From NCBI GenBank assembly GCA_977006965.1, contig OZ345369.1, forward strand, positions 2,418,001 to 2,482,000: a stretch of DNA of 64,000 nucleotides, in the 5' to 3' direction. The translations under genes and the position numbers were made by a program. Shown here one piece after another: positions 31,668 to 42,645 of this stretch; position 1 is the first letter of the stretch, and each line of letters starts with the position of its first letter. This stretch comes from Phymatolithon calcareum. Taxonomy: Eukaryota; Rhodophyta; Florideophyceae; Hapalidiales. The notes under the pieces are model-generated. The model searched no databases and was not told where the DNA came from. It was given only the letters and a program-made list of their open reading frames with translations.

Positions 31668-33201
31668 TAGTAGTGCGCGTCTAGAAAACACACGGGCGGC
31701 AATAATGTAATCGTATTATACTGCCGCACATCACACCATATGCCATCTGCTCCCGTTTTTCTGATGGCATTACAGTCCAATGCTACAGTACTACATTGAT
31801 GGCGTCCTGTGAATTGGGCCACTGCATGTGGCGGGCACACGTTATGCTGGCATCTTTCTACCTTCATCATCGATGAGCAGTGTCCTTTTCATTAGTGAGG
31901 AAAAAAGCGCACAAGCGAGCGCAAAATCTCCAACTGAAAGCCTACAGTAAAACACAATACTCTTTCCTTTTTTCGTTCCACCTGGAAAGCTTCTGCCTGT
32001 CATCTTGCTGTACTTTATGTTTCCGTCGAAACCGATCGCTTCATTACCCGCTCCCGCCGAACATATCGCATGTCAAGATCCTATCGAAATTATACAGCTT
32101 CTCGATAATCTCAACCTTGCAGACCTTCACTGCGTCCCATCCCGTCCGACCACCCGGATATCCCTAATCCCGCACACATTTTTCGTTATGACCACCCACT
32201 TGCTCCCGTACGTGTTCATCATCTGGAACCCGGTGGGGTGCCGATGGCACGTACACGTATGCAATTCGGCACATCGTGAAACTCGTGTCGTGCCTAAGGT
32301 TAGTTTGTGATGCAATGAAATGCACAAACTTCCAATCCTGTCTCCAAATAGTTTCTCAGCGATGTCGATCTCACTTTTTAGAGTTAGAGTGCAATCTCAG
32401 ATCTAAATAGACACCCCAGCCAAAACTACTACTCTTCCGATACGTGGAGCGCTGACGGTTGCGTCCCCTTGGCCCAAGTTTTCTTCACATCCTCGAATTC
32501 GTCTAACAAACTCAACTCACATCGCTCCCGCACTACTCACTCTGAAACCGTGGACAAGAAGGAGTTCGTGCTACAGGTAGGCGTCTACTTTTGATCGAGC
32601 TTCGACGACGGTTGTTAACTTCGTGATCCCCCAACACGCCAATCGGGAAGGTAAACAATTTGTTACGCTGCTAGGCGCTTAGTGTAGAACCGGATAATGT
32701 TAATCAAGTACTTCCGCCGAGGTCTCTCGGGAAATCTAAGTTCTTGGAGCTTATACAAAAAGCATCAAATATGTCTGTATTAAGTTTTCTGATAATCGTC
32801 CGATCATGCTGGCGTTTCCGCAGCTCGCAAGCTTGTGGAATTTGCAAGCAAGATTAGGGACCGAAGCACCAAGCTCCCGCAGGGCTTGAAGCGCTTGTAA
32901 AATTGGGCATGCGATCAGTCCTTCCGTAGTTTTAGTGCTAGAAAGGACTCCTTGGTGACCGCTTTGAAAAAGCAAAGAAAACAAATTTTCGAGCCTGAAA
33001 ACCACCGTTGTACACAATATCAAGTGTACATTCTCAAATAGTGTACCGTACGTTATATGATGTGTGTGTGTGGCCATGTTTTAAGATTCCTTTATAATGT
33101 AGAGTACACTAAATACTGTTTTTGCTGTAACCACCCTTTCAATTTTTCCAATCACGTATTTTCGATCCAGTTCCCTCGTCGATGCGAAGCTTCTCACCGC
33201 T

Positions 33202-35760
33202 TCAGAGAAAGCGCTGCGGAGTACGGCGAATATTTGCCGATATTCGATGAAGGAAAAACTGGCCGCCATAATGTTGAGCTGTTTTTTTATGAACAGAGAG
33301 CTCCTCGACGGATTTGTATCGTTTGCTGCAAACAACCAGCTTGCGAGTAGGCATCTCTCGCAATGGAAAGCTAGATTCTTGATGAAGGTTTGAAGTCCCG
33401 TTGCCTACATTTTTACTTCGTGTTCTCGAGGAAGATCTCCCGGATTGCACCGACCGCGCGTTGCAAAACTGGTTCTTCTTCATATGAGAGGGATTGTCTA
33501 GACATGAGGATTGATAATTGTTAGCGCGTCGTCGACTGTACGGTGTTGTGATCTCCTCTTCTCTGCATGGGGCTATGGGAAGCGAGGGATTGTCCTGTGC
33601 GTGCACATGAGCCTGTACTTCGCTTTCTTGAGACGGAAAAAGGGCGAGAGCTCGTTTCGTACGGGATGGGGAGGGCGTTTGGCTTCACGGCCAAGCGATA
33701 GTGCTGGCAAACAGCGTTCGCATTCCTCTTTTGCCATTTGAAGGTTTTTTTCTTACATTAGTTTCGGCACCAACCGGGGTGCGAACGATTCCGTCGTGTT
33801 GTATAGGAGAGCTTTACGGGGCATGTCGTTGAACGGTTTGGTTTTAGTCAGACATTCTTGGCCTTTGGGACGTCCTAAGGCGAATTCCCTTCACTGTTTC
33901 TGAGTCCCAATGATTTTGCACTCTGGGTGCCCTAAACGGAGACCGGGCACTACGCGACGCCTACACCGGCCACTTCTCTCCTTGCGCTCCCGAAGGAGCA
34001 CTGAGCCGACTGAAAATCGTTGATTCTTCTCCCGACTGTCGATGAACTTCCTCAAACGGTCTTGAGAACATGCGACTGTCTACCAAACGGAGTCACTTGA
34101 GGATCGTTGTTTCTTGTCTTCTTGAAGGTGTTATTCCTTGACTTCGCAAGTGCGAGACTTGAATCGAATCACCACGACTAACTCGTGCGCGACGACATTC
34201 TTGAACAGCACGTGGACCTTCGTGAGGCTCTACAGCGCTGAGCGCGCGAAAGGTAATAAAACTCTTCTTTTGATCTGAATCGTTCATTGACTTTTTAAGA
34301 CATCAAGAGATGCCTCTGAAACTTTCTTTCATGTTCTTGCACCAAGAAGCCTTCGACAGCGAGCTGTCCTTGGTGGATGCCATGTTATATTCCATCATCG
34401 GTCCCACGAACGCCCTGCAGAGTTGGACGCCAATGGAATGTGAGAGTACGCGAGCGTGGACGACGATGTTTGCCAGGGTTGTAAGCTGATGGTTTTCAGT
34501 GTCGAATCATGAGATTGCAGATGTTTCTGTGACTCCATGAGAGGAAATAAAAACTATCATAAGTACTCTTCTCCGTTGTGTCTTCGGTCTCTTTCTTTCT
34601 TTCTTTCTTTACTGCGGGATTTCTCGAAGCTGATGGAACAACTCCGCATCCTTACGGCTCTAGTAGACCTTAACAGATACGAGTGGTACTTGATGCCACA
34701 ACAGCTGTCCAAGCTGCACAAGGTGCAGACCATGGTCCAGCTTAACATCCATATCGCTACGCAGCCAATCTTCATTCGCCGTCCTTCAAAGGGATGCCCG
34801 GGTTGGAAACCATTTAGGACGTTCACGGTAGCAAATCATCTCTCTGCCTTCTTTCATTTCCTTCTGTCTTCTCTCCCAGCTTCCTTGAGCGTTGCGGCAC
34901 ACCACACTGTTCGCGATTATGAATGTGCTCTCTACGTCTTGCTTTTCTCGTAAAGATTAGATCCGTTGGAAGAGTACTGTTTTATTGCAAAGTTGCCTTT
35001 TCCATTCTATGGAGCACTACAAGGCGGGCATGTACAAAGTGCCGAGAATAAGAAGAGAGTGATTCGTACAATTTGTTTCTGTGTAGACACTCCTCATCAT
35101 TCCAAATTTGATCATGGGGATAGAAAACGTTGATATATCTCAAACCTCCCCAGTCCTCAGTTTTAGTACGAGAGGAACACACTCTATCCCTTCTTTCTCT
35201 GTTGAAGTCGAATAATTTCGAAATTCTCTTTGCGATAGGGCTCCAGACGGTCTTGAATCGCGCATTTGTCGTCGCGCATGGGAATCGATGCAGACCCTTA
35301 TCGTTTCGATTTCCATTCTTATCGATTGCTCTCTCGAGATATTCTTTCATTCTTTTCTGCACGTTTTGGAGTTGTCGAACAACTCCCCATCTTTACGAAT
35401 CAGTAGACTTTAACAGATACGAGAGGTGCTTGATGTCACAACAGCTCAAAGCCGCACAAAGTGCAGAGCTTCGGGAAGCTTAACATCTAAATCTCTACGC
35501 AGCCAATCCTCAGCCGCCGTCCTTCAAGGGAATCACCCGGGTTGGAAACCATTTAGAATGCTCATGGTAGTTGGTCATCTCTGCAGTCCCTCGTCGTCCG
35601 CAAGCTGGAATAATGGTACCTCATCTCTGACCCTCCGCCTTGCAGGTAATACGGACCACATTGGGTGGACAATGTCATCACCATGTGATGAACGTAGTCT
35701 GGTTCCTGCGCAGTGTCGGTAGACAATCTCATACATGTATATCTTCTCACTGCATTGGCG
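33202..35760 (-). pseudogene. Relict LINE (third family), copy B, uninterrupted
   Basis: Counterpart of the two relict pieces in copy A (3,632-4,486 and 9,860-11,200), joined here because the full-length LINE is absent. The 134-codon frame 33,202-33,606 holds the possible C-terminal zinc finger (KLVVCSKRYKSVEEL). Upstream on the minus strand is the basic region, then the weak reverse-transcriptase thumb similarity near 34,300-34,450. Numerous frameshifts are present. It includes 325 bp (34,587-34,911) absent from copy A. Confidence 0.48.
34587..34911. repeat. 325-bp segment only in copy B, related to 35,350-35,640
   Basis: Copy A jumps from the equivalent of 34,586 to that of 34,912. The segment starts with a (CTTT)n run at about 34,588-34,608 and is about three-quarters identical to 35,350-35,640 nearby, sharing ACGCAGCCAATC and GGGTTGGAAACCATTTAG. 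It is an old internal duplication lost from A. Confidence 0.65.
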
Positions 35761-36000
35761 TTCGTTGAGAAAAGCTATGTTACGTTTCCGAGAGCATTAC
35801 AGTGACCAATTCGAATCGGCGAGCGAAACTACTGGCTCTGGTCTGGTGGCCAAGTTGATTGGAGATCTTGCAGCGTGATCTCAGATCAACCACCCAGATT
35901 ATCATATCATAGGACATGATATGGTTATGAATTCAATGAAAAAGTTCTTTTTCTTCAGGCAGATCCGTGGAACAGCAGCGGAGATTTCTGCATACAGGTG

Positions 36001-36019
36001 TACAGTGAGTCTCACTGTA
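36001..36019. repeat. 19-nt perfect palindrome in the leader of Sel1 gene B
   Basis: TACAGTGAGTCTCACTGTA. Copy A has only TACAG followed directly by AATTC. Such palindromic additions resemble footprints left by excised cut-and-paste transposons. Confidence 0.7.
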
Positions 36020-36124
36020 TGAAGAATTCTATTCCCAATCTCAGAGATGTTGCTGAAATACGAGACCCCGAGAACGAGTGTACGCGCAAACGTTGGAGGC
36101 AGAATCCCAGCTGGACGGTGCACG

Positions 36125-39100
36125 ATGGCAGATTTGAAGTCGCTTGCCGGGGAACCGAAGTTGGTCTACTCGGTTTACGCCATCGCCTTCATCCCTCTCA
36201 CCTTTATTTACGCCCTTGACTTCATTAACGAAAAATGGCGGCCAATACGAAGCACCGGCCGCAATGGAGTCATTCTGCTACTCATATCATTGCCTTCACT
36301 TGGTTGTATTATCGCATACATCGTCATTCAAATTAAGGCGAACGACCACAAGGAGGCAGCGGCGGCAATCACCGTCGCATGTTTCAATATATTTCAAGTT
36401 TCGCGAACGATCTGGGGACTAATTCAGCTCTATGCTTTCAGAAACTGGAATGTTTATGCTCTAAGGTGCCTTCTCCAGATGGGATATTTGGCCCCTGCTT
36501 ACGACTATTCCGATGATGTCAAAGACTTGATTTCTAGACTTCGGGGATGCCTTCCATGGCCATCAACGCCTTCTTCTACGACTTCTGATTCTTCGTCCTC
36601 CTCCATTAATTCTTCATCCGCCGCCTCTTCTTCGTCTTCCGCTTCTTCTTCGTCTTTCGCTTCTTCTTTGCCACCGTCCCCTCCGGAGCAGTCGCGTGTG
36701 ATCCTTTCTTTTAAGGGCTTCAAGACACGTTGTATGCTGCTCTACACTTGGATAATGGGCAACATGGAAAAGAAAAAGTACTATCAGCTTGCTCTTCATC
36801 ACAATGCAACTTTGGATGATATTAAGAGGACTGTGGACCATCACATGGTGGTTAACAATTCACTAATTGACAACGAATTCTCCAGTGCAGAGCTCCCCGT
36901 GCGTCCTGCGCTTCTCTTTCGGCTGCCTTGGAAAGAACCAGAAAGTCACAACCCCATCTCCCGCCTTGTGGCAACATTTCTGAAGTCTCCAAAGCCAGAG
37001 GAAACCTCTGTTCGTTGGCTTGTGTCATTTCTTGCCAAATTCGGACACGGTTGGGTCGAGGACACGAGAGAACTGCCCGAGAAGGACGTTGGATCGCGGA
37101 CAAACATAAGCAGAGCGAAGTTAAATGTATCAAAATACCTCTCTGTTGTGGCTTCTCTACACACAACGCACGGATCAGTCGATGACAGTGGATCCACTAA
37201 ATTTTTTGTATCCCTTTTTTCGCCCTTGAGCAAGTACTGCACTGTGCCGCGTCTTTGTCGCAGGTCATGGGTTGAGATCACAGACCGATGTGGGCTTCCG
37301 TTCAAGATGAAAGGATTCAAATCTCCTGAGATGTATACTGACTATGAAAACGTTCTTGACTTCGACAACCACGAAGCAACGATCAGAGACGCTGCAAAAG
37401 ATGATTGGCACAAGGCGTCCTTAAACGAACTCGACGAATCTGGACGTAGCGCAGTTGAAAATATCACTCCTGTGCAGCTTGCTTGTTTCGCAACCCTCAT
37501 GGAAGAAGACTTCAATCTATCAGATGAAGAAGAATGGGATCCGGAGAGAATTGTGGATGGAAGTCGGCGGTATGACTGGTCCAAAGAGGACCCACGGACT
37601 GAGAATTTCTTGTATCAGCTCGGGTACGACTTTAGCAAGGACTACAATGAATTCTTCAATGCAATACCAATGCGAAAAGAGCTCATTGGAAGCTTCCTCT
37701 GGAACAACAGCCCAAACCGTCTTCTGTTTCAGGCGAGCGTTCATGTCGATAATTTTCTTGCTCTGGAAGCCGGGGACAGCCTGGCCTTTTATCTCGCACA
37801 ACAGAACGCATCTGTCGAACCCATGACCCCGGCAGGAAATACTTCTGTGTTCCAGAATCAGTACGATCTTGAAATAAGCCGGCTTCGAAGCAAAATCTTA
37901 CTATCACCTGCACCTGATTACTACATTAATTTCGATATCGCGCGATTTCTCGGCTGTGTGGTTGAGACAGTGAGGACTTATTTAGCGGACTGGGTTGAAA
38001 ACCATCCGCAAGTTAAACCAGAAGGATGGAAAGCAAGCTTCGCACCGGTGGGAATCAGATTCCTTTGCAGTAAGCAGTTGTGCTCTGCTTTTACGGAAGC
38101 TAAAGTGGGATCGGAGGATGCCTCGGACACGCAAAGACGAAGTTTCCACATGCGCCTTTTGTGGGAGGCCCAAGCCTATCTGCAATGGAAGCTGGAAAAA
38201 GATTATGTTCGTGATGACGAAGACATTCGGGAGTCGCCATTCTTGATAATGCTATCCATACTTGGATTTCCATCATTGAAACTGGAGGAGAATCAGGACC
38301 AGGGTTCTTTAGCAACGGAAAGAAACGGAGATCATGCCATTGAATTTCATGAGGAAATCTCTGTGAAACCGATTGGAGGACCGCAACAAGTCCACGTAGT
38401 GCTACGATTCGACGCAGAGGCGGGGGCGGTAATTGTGGAGCTGTGTTCAGATGAACTGTTTTTCCACTGGCAGGATTGGAAAGACGCATTCATGGGCAGA
38501 GTTTCTGCACAGAAATATTGGAGACAAACCCGATTATTATCCAAACGTGAGCATCTTCGAGAAGAAGCATTTCATTCCAAAATATCTTCTCCAGTGAAAG
38601 TCGTTTCCATGGAATCGCTTGGGACCGATTACGATTTCAAATATTGGTCTGGTTGGCCACCATGCACGGTCCAGATTGCACAGTTTGAAATGCAAAAGAT
38701 ATGCCAATTCTTTGTCGAGAAAAATTACAGCACATACAGCAACACAGAACCTGATGCATACATGCAATACATTGCAGATCTGAATTGTGCGATGGACATT
38801 CATTTCCTATCAGGAATAACGCCGACAAGACTGTATGAAAACGCCAATCGCGCTCTGAGATCAGGTCGTGCAGAAGAAGCCATGAAGTCGTTTGGACGAT
38901 GCATTGCGGAGCATGGGCACAAGAACGCTCTAAACGATGCTGTTAATGAGGTTCTAAAAAATGATCGTGTTTCAAAGGCCCAAGAAGTTGCTTTGCGGTT
39001 TCAAATGGATGCCTGGTTCAACGCTCTTCTTCATCAAAAAACAACTAAAGAGCAAATCGATTTCGAGATGCTGGCTCACTATTTCGCTCTATTGCACGAG

Positions 39101-40273
39101 TCCACTGGTGAACCTGAGGCATTGCTACAGAGAGCATTAGCCTTGTTTCACAAAGATGGAGTCAATAAGCCTGTGGCCAACGAAGCGATCGAAGCAATTG
39201 AAGCTTTCCTCAATTGTGAGGTCGATCACTGGTACACAAATAATTTCATATTTCATCTCGCCATCGCACATCAAAGTATCTTCCATGAATCTGGAGATTC
39301 ATCTCAGCAAGCAATTGCTGCCAAATATATACTCGCACTTGGGACGAATAACGGTGCCATTGATGATCGATTTGGAATGAGCATCGGGTACTTGCTTGAG
39401 AAAGGATTCTATACCGGACTCGAAGTGAAGCGCAAAGACCCATTGCTCTCGTTCTTCTGCATAAACGATATATGGGAACTCAGCGAAAGGTTGCCGAAAA
39501 TGTTTGATAGACGCTTCGTGCAACCAACCGCATGTCGAAAAAACTCACAAGGAGATAATATGCAAGAAACTCGAAGCGGTATGGCCTTTGGAATTGGGGA
39601 GCGACCAGCAGATGCCGTTGCAGTGTACAAGTATATGACAGCCCACGGCGATCATGGCGATCAAGGTTGCTTCAGTCAAGCATTAAACCGCCTTGGGATG
39701 TTATATCACAGGAGCGCTGAAGGTATTTTAACTAATGCATCAGAAGCTGAAGGGAAGTATTTGGAGGCCATCGATCTTCAGAATGCAGACGCGCTCTGCA
39801 ACATGGGCGTCTTGAAGTATGGGAACAACGCAGAGGGTATCGATGAGTCGTATCTTGAGCAATCTGCGCAAGGCAATAGCAGCAGTGGACTGAATAATCT
39901 TGCGATCTCTTACGAGCTGGGAAGATGTGTAAATCGAGACGTAGTTGAAGCCGAGAAGCTCTACAGGCAAGCAATCTCCTTGGACGGAAACCCTCTTGCT
40001 ATCTACAATTTGGTTATTCTGTACCTGTCGGGCCATCCAAAGCTGCGAAATCGTGAAAAGGAGTCGGAGGCAAAGCTAGTGATGGATGACCTCACCAGGT
40101 CTGAGGCAGACCTTGCACCTTTATACACCCTGAAAGACCAAGTATTAAAATTTTCAATGAGAGGCAAAGGTAAGATGGAGACCTGTCCGAGATGGAGTGT
40201 TGGACTTGAAGAAATCGATGATTGTCTGGCATATGTGAAGGTACTGGACGATGATGGGATAGGCGGTATTTAG
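36125..40273 (+). CDS. Membrane-anchored Sel1-repeat protein, copy B
   Basis: 1,382 codons from the ATG at 36,125 (MADLKSLAGE). It is the paralogue of the gene at 18,815, with the same three N-terminal hydrophobic segments, the same Ser-rich linker and the same C-terminal Sel1-like repeats (here GLNNLAISYELGRCV). In-frame differences include a longer segment after FKMKG (FKSPEMYTDYENV) and three extra residues in the EAKVGSEDA region. The protein ends 10 residues earlier than copy A. No stop or frameshift separates the copies despite many substitutions, which suggests both are under constraint. Upstream the leader differs from A by a 19-nt palindrome (36,001-36,019). A TTTTTCTTCAG tract ends at 35,959. 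Confidence 0.88.
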   Translation: MADLKSLAGEPKLVYSVYAIAFIPLTFIYALDFINEKWRPIRSTGRNGVILLLISLPSLGCIIAYIVIQIKANDHKEAAAAITVACFNIFQVSRTIWGLIQLYAFRNWNVYALRCLLQMGYLAPAYDYSDDVKDLISRLRGCLPWPSTPSSTTSDSSSSSINSSSAASSSSSASSSSFASSLPPSPPEQSRVILSFKGFKTRCMLLYTWIMGNMEKKKYYQLALHHNATLDDIKRTVDHHMVVNNSLIDNEFSSAELPVRPALLFRLPWKEPESHNPISRLVATFLKSPKPEETSVRWLVSFLAKFGHGWVEDTRELPEKDVGSRTNISRAKLNVSKYLSVVASLHTTHGSVDDSGSTKFFVSLFSPLSKYCTVPRLCRRSWVEITDRCGLPFKMKGFKSPEMYTDYENVLDFDNHEATIRDAAKDDWHKASLNELDESGRSAVENITPVQLACFATLMEEDFNLSDEEEWDPERIVDGSRRYDWSKEDPRTENFLYQLGYDFSKDYNEFFNAIPMRKELIGSFLWNNSPNRLLFQASVHVDNFLALEAGDSLAFYLAQQNASVEPMTPAGNTSVFQNQYDLEISRLRSKILLSPAPDYYINFDIARFLGCVVETVRTYLADWVENHPQVKPEGWKASFAPVGIRFLCSKQLCSAFTEAKVGSEDASDTQRRSFHMRLLWEAQAYLQWKLEKDYVRDDEDIRESPFLIMLSILGFPSLKLEENQDQGSLATERNGDHAIEFHEEISVKPIGGPQQVHVVLRFDAEAGAVIVELCSDELFFHWQDWKDAFMGRVSAQKYWRQTRLLSKREHLREEAFHSKISSPVKVVSMESLGTDYDFKYWSGWPPCTVQIAQFEMQKICQFFVEKNYSTYSNTEPDAYMQYIADLNCAMDIHFLSGITPTRLYENANRALRSGRAEEAMKSFGRCIAEHGHKNALNDAVNEVLKNDRVSKAQEVALRFQMDAWFNALLHQKTTKEQIDFEMLAHYFALLHESTGEPEALLQRALALFHKDGVNKPVANEAIEAIEAFLNCEVDHWYTNNFIFHLAIAHQSIFHESGDSSQQAIAAKYILALGTNNGAIDDRFGMSIGYLLEKGFYTGLEVKRKDPLLSFFCINDIWELSERLPKMFDRRFVQPTACRKNSQGDNMQETRSGMAFGIGERPADAVAVYKYMTAHGDHGDQGCFSQALNRLGMLYHRSAEGILTNASEAEGKYLEAIDLQNADALCNMGVLKYGNNAEGIDESYLEQSAQGNSSSGLNNLAISYELGRCVNRDVVEAEKLYRQAISLDGNPLAIYNLVILYLSGHPKLRNREKESEAKLVMDDLTRSEADLAPLYTLKDQVLKFSMRGKGKMETCPRWSVGLEEIDDCLAYVKVLDDDGIGGI

Positions 40274-41342
40274 CAGAGAAACAGGGCTCGGTGTCCGTGA
40301 ATTAGCTGCTGTACTGAACCGATGCTTTTCATGAGAATAAACAATAAAGATCATGTTTTAGCATTGTGAAGCATAGGCTCAATACAAATAGTAAAGGATT
40401 GAAATTGCCAGTCTCCTTTACGAAAGCCAAAGATGAAAGCGGGCGTCTCTATAAAGCCGACTCGAAATGAGTGTGTGAGCATATTGAAAAGTAATATTTC
40501 CAGAAAGGGTCAAGTGAATAGTCCTCCGGGATTGAAAATCACTTTTGCATTCTCATGAATCAGTAACGGAGATATACGGGTAATGGATCGTAACACGCTG
40601 CCATTGTTTCTTAATAAAATAATTTTATTTTCTATTAGCCGCTTATCCGCTGCTCAGAAAAACAGTAAGGAACCGACATCGTTGTCAGGAGTGGCACCCT
40701 CGCCGCCAGTAATGTAAAATTCTTAAGCATACTGGTTTGTCATTACAAGGGCAGAAATATCCTGAAATTGGTCTCGTCCAACTTACATTCTTTTGTTTCT
40801 GGTGACACAGTTTGTCCTGGCTTACAGCACCTGTTAAACGGAACAAGTGAGTTCGAAGGACAACACGACATGTATAGTGACTTGTGGGGAGGACGCCAGT
40901 CTCTTACGTGCCGTGGCCACATGGCGCACACATTGGCTCCTCCGGTTGTTTCACATCAGTTTTGGTCATCCTGCGGACGGCAATACAAAATACGAAATGA
41001 GGTGGCTTCGTAAAAACGAGATCCATCATTACGTCATCTTTCAAAACCGAGCTCGCGGTACTTCAAATACTTTCCGAAGAAGAAGTGTGAGTTTTTATCT
41101 AAGTGTTACCAACGCGTCTTCCGACGCTCGCGTTAGCTTTAGGAAGGCCATAGGGCGAAGGACAGAGTCTTTCTTGTTTGGTCTGATGCAGCACGATCTG
41201 GTAAAGTACAAAAACCTTTCTCTGGCCCCTAATTCAGCCTCGAGCGGGAAAATATTTCACTGTACTGTGTCACGCAGGATCAACGGGAAGTGGATCTGAA
41301 TACTTCATGCTTCGGATGTAGCCTTGGGGGCTTGAAACATGG
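40274..41342. other. 3' flank of Sel1 gene B to end of duplication; includes VTNA repeat copy 2
   Basis: An AATAAAGATC word follows the stop (about 40,343). The VTNA-type repeat lies at 40,847-41,235 (SVSFYLSVTNASSDARVSFR). The empty target of PB1 is near 41,238. Homology with copy A ends at 41,342. Confidence 0.5.
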
Positions 41343-42184
41343 CAAGGACTTCGTCAAGTACTCTCATACTTCCGGAAGAGAGGCCCACATTGCGTAGACG
41401 AGCAGATGAGAGCTCAGATCAGCTTATCGGGGAGTGAGACCCATGCTGGCCTCTTCCAAGCATGGATGCAACAAAATCAGAAAAAGAAATACCAGAAACA
41501 ATATGTCATAGAGACCTATGTACTAGTCTAGTAGTGCCTTCCCCCTGTATATGCAGGGGTCGGTTAAAATGGATTGACATTGCAATGAATTGCAATCCTC
41601 AATAGAAATCGAAGACTAGGTCATTCTGCAGCATTGCAAGTTGCACTGCGCCATCTTTGGTGATTTCAATACCGATTGCTGAAGTGGCTACACTAATTTA
41701 GGTACCCTAACTACGTACCAGTCGTGCGCCAGCTGACCACGAATCGTCCACATCCCGGCTACAGTACATGTAAGGCATACTCTCATTGATTATACCGTGC
41801 TTGCTATTTCCTTACAACGTCACTGTCGACTCCACGTGATAACAGCATATGTAAGAAAAACCCTTATCAGATTGTATCTTTCTGGCTGCTCATTTGCAAC
41901 CTGGCAGCATAACGCTTCATGTTCTATGTGCGCTTATACCCTAGTGCGGTACTTATGCGATTACATCAGATGCAAGGGAAACCCTCAGGCTGCACCATGC
42001 TGGCTTCTCCTTTGCAACCTCGCAGCATACGAAATCCTTGAAAATTCGCGGTCACACATTGTCGTAATGTCGCCAAGATTTTGATGTCCTCATAGAAACA
42101 TTTGCCGCTGAGAAAAGCAACAGGCGCTCTCTCTTTTACCAGGGCAAACTCGAGACGCACTAAATAGCACCGAGTGCAGCGGCG
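41343..42184. other. Spacer with a degenerate tandem pair
   Basis: No gene recognised. About 60 bp at 41,857-41,916 recur roughly 117 bp later (41,975-42,030). The shared words are CTTTGCAACCTCGCAGCATA in the second copy and CATTTGCAACCTGGCAGCAT in the first. Confidence 0.4.
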
Positions 42185-42645
42185 ATGGTGCCTGATCAGC
42201 TGTTTGAGTTTGGCGTGTTAAAGATTCAACGAGGTCGCTCCAATGATCTTTCCGAAGAAGAAAGGGACACACTGTCAACTCTGAAAGCTAAGTCGATTAA
42301 CGAAATTGTTACTCGTGTGGAAGAAGTCATGTCGACGGAGACCCTGTCCATGGTGCTAAGCGCCGTAAAACGGGAGGACGGGAGGAAGACTATGTCAACT
42401 GTGAATTTGTCATGGGTTTGGTTGCAGAGGTAGAGCGCCTCTTGAGTATTGCGAAATACGTTCTAACCGAGAACAGACCGAGGATGACTCATCAACTGTT
42501 CGACGCGCTAGTGTTCTTGAAAGTTAACAACCGCTTTTGGGACGCGGAGCTGGTATGCAATGCTATCCCCGGAAATAGTTCGGAAAATGTGAAAGCGCGC
42601 ATGAGAGACCATGAAATTAACGTAGAAATGTCGTATAGTGTCTAA
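42185..42645 (+). pseudogene. hAT-type transposase, C-terminal dimerisation region (relict)
   Basis: The frame 42,412-42,645 reads EVERLLSIAKYVLTENRPRM, then LFDALVFLKVNNRFWDAELV, the hallmark of hAT family C-termini. The preceding frame 42,185-42,433 (ending NLSWVW) supplies the part just before it. A one-base shift near 42,410 separates the two. The catalytic core is absent and no terminal repeats were found, so it is a dead fragment. Confidence 0.68.

Larger units (their letters stand above)
29339..41342 (+). repeat. Segmental duplication, copy B (compact, keeps empty insertion sites)
   Basis: Direct repeat of copy A, about 12.0 kb long, starting 3.4 kb after A ends. It retains the uninterrupted target sequences of the A-specific insertions: LINE site at 34,095-34,110, TIR-cluster site at 35,786-35,804, piggyBac-like site near 41,238. 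B-specific material is 30,541-31,667 (GTPase 5' region, deleted in A), 34,587-34,911 and a 19-nt palindrome at 36,001-36,019. Confidence 0.93.
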
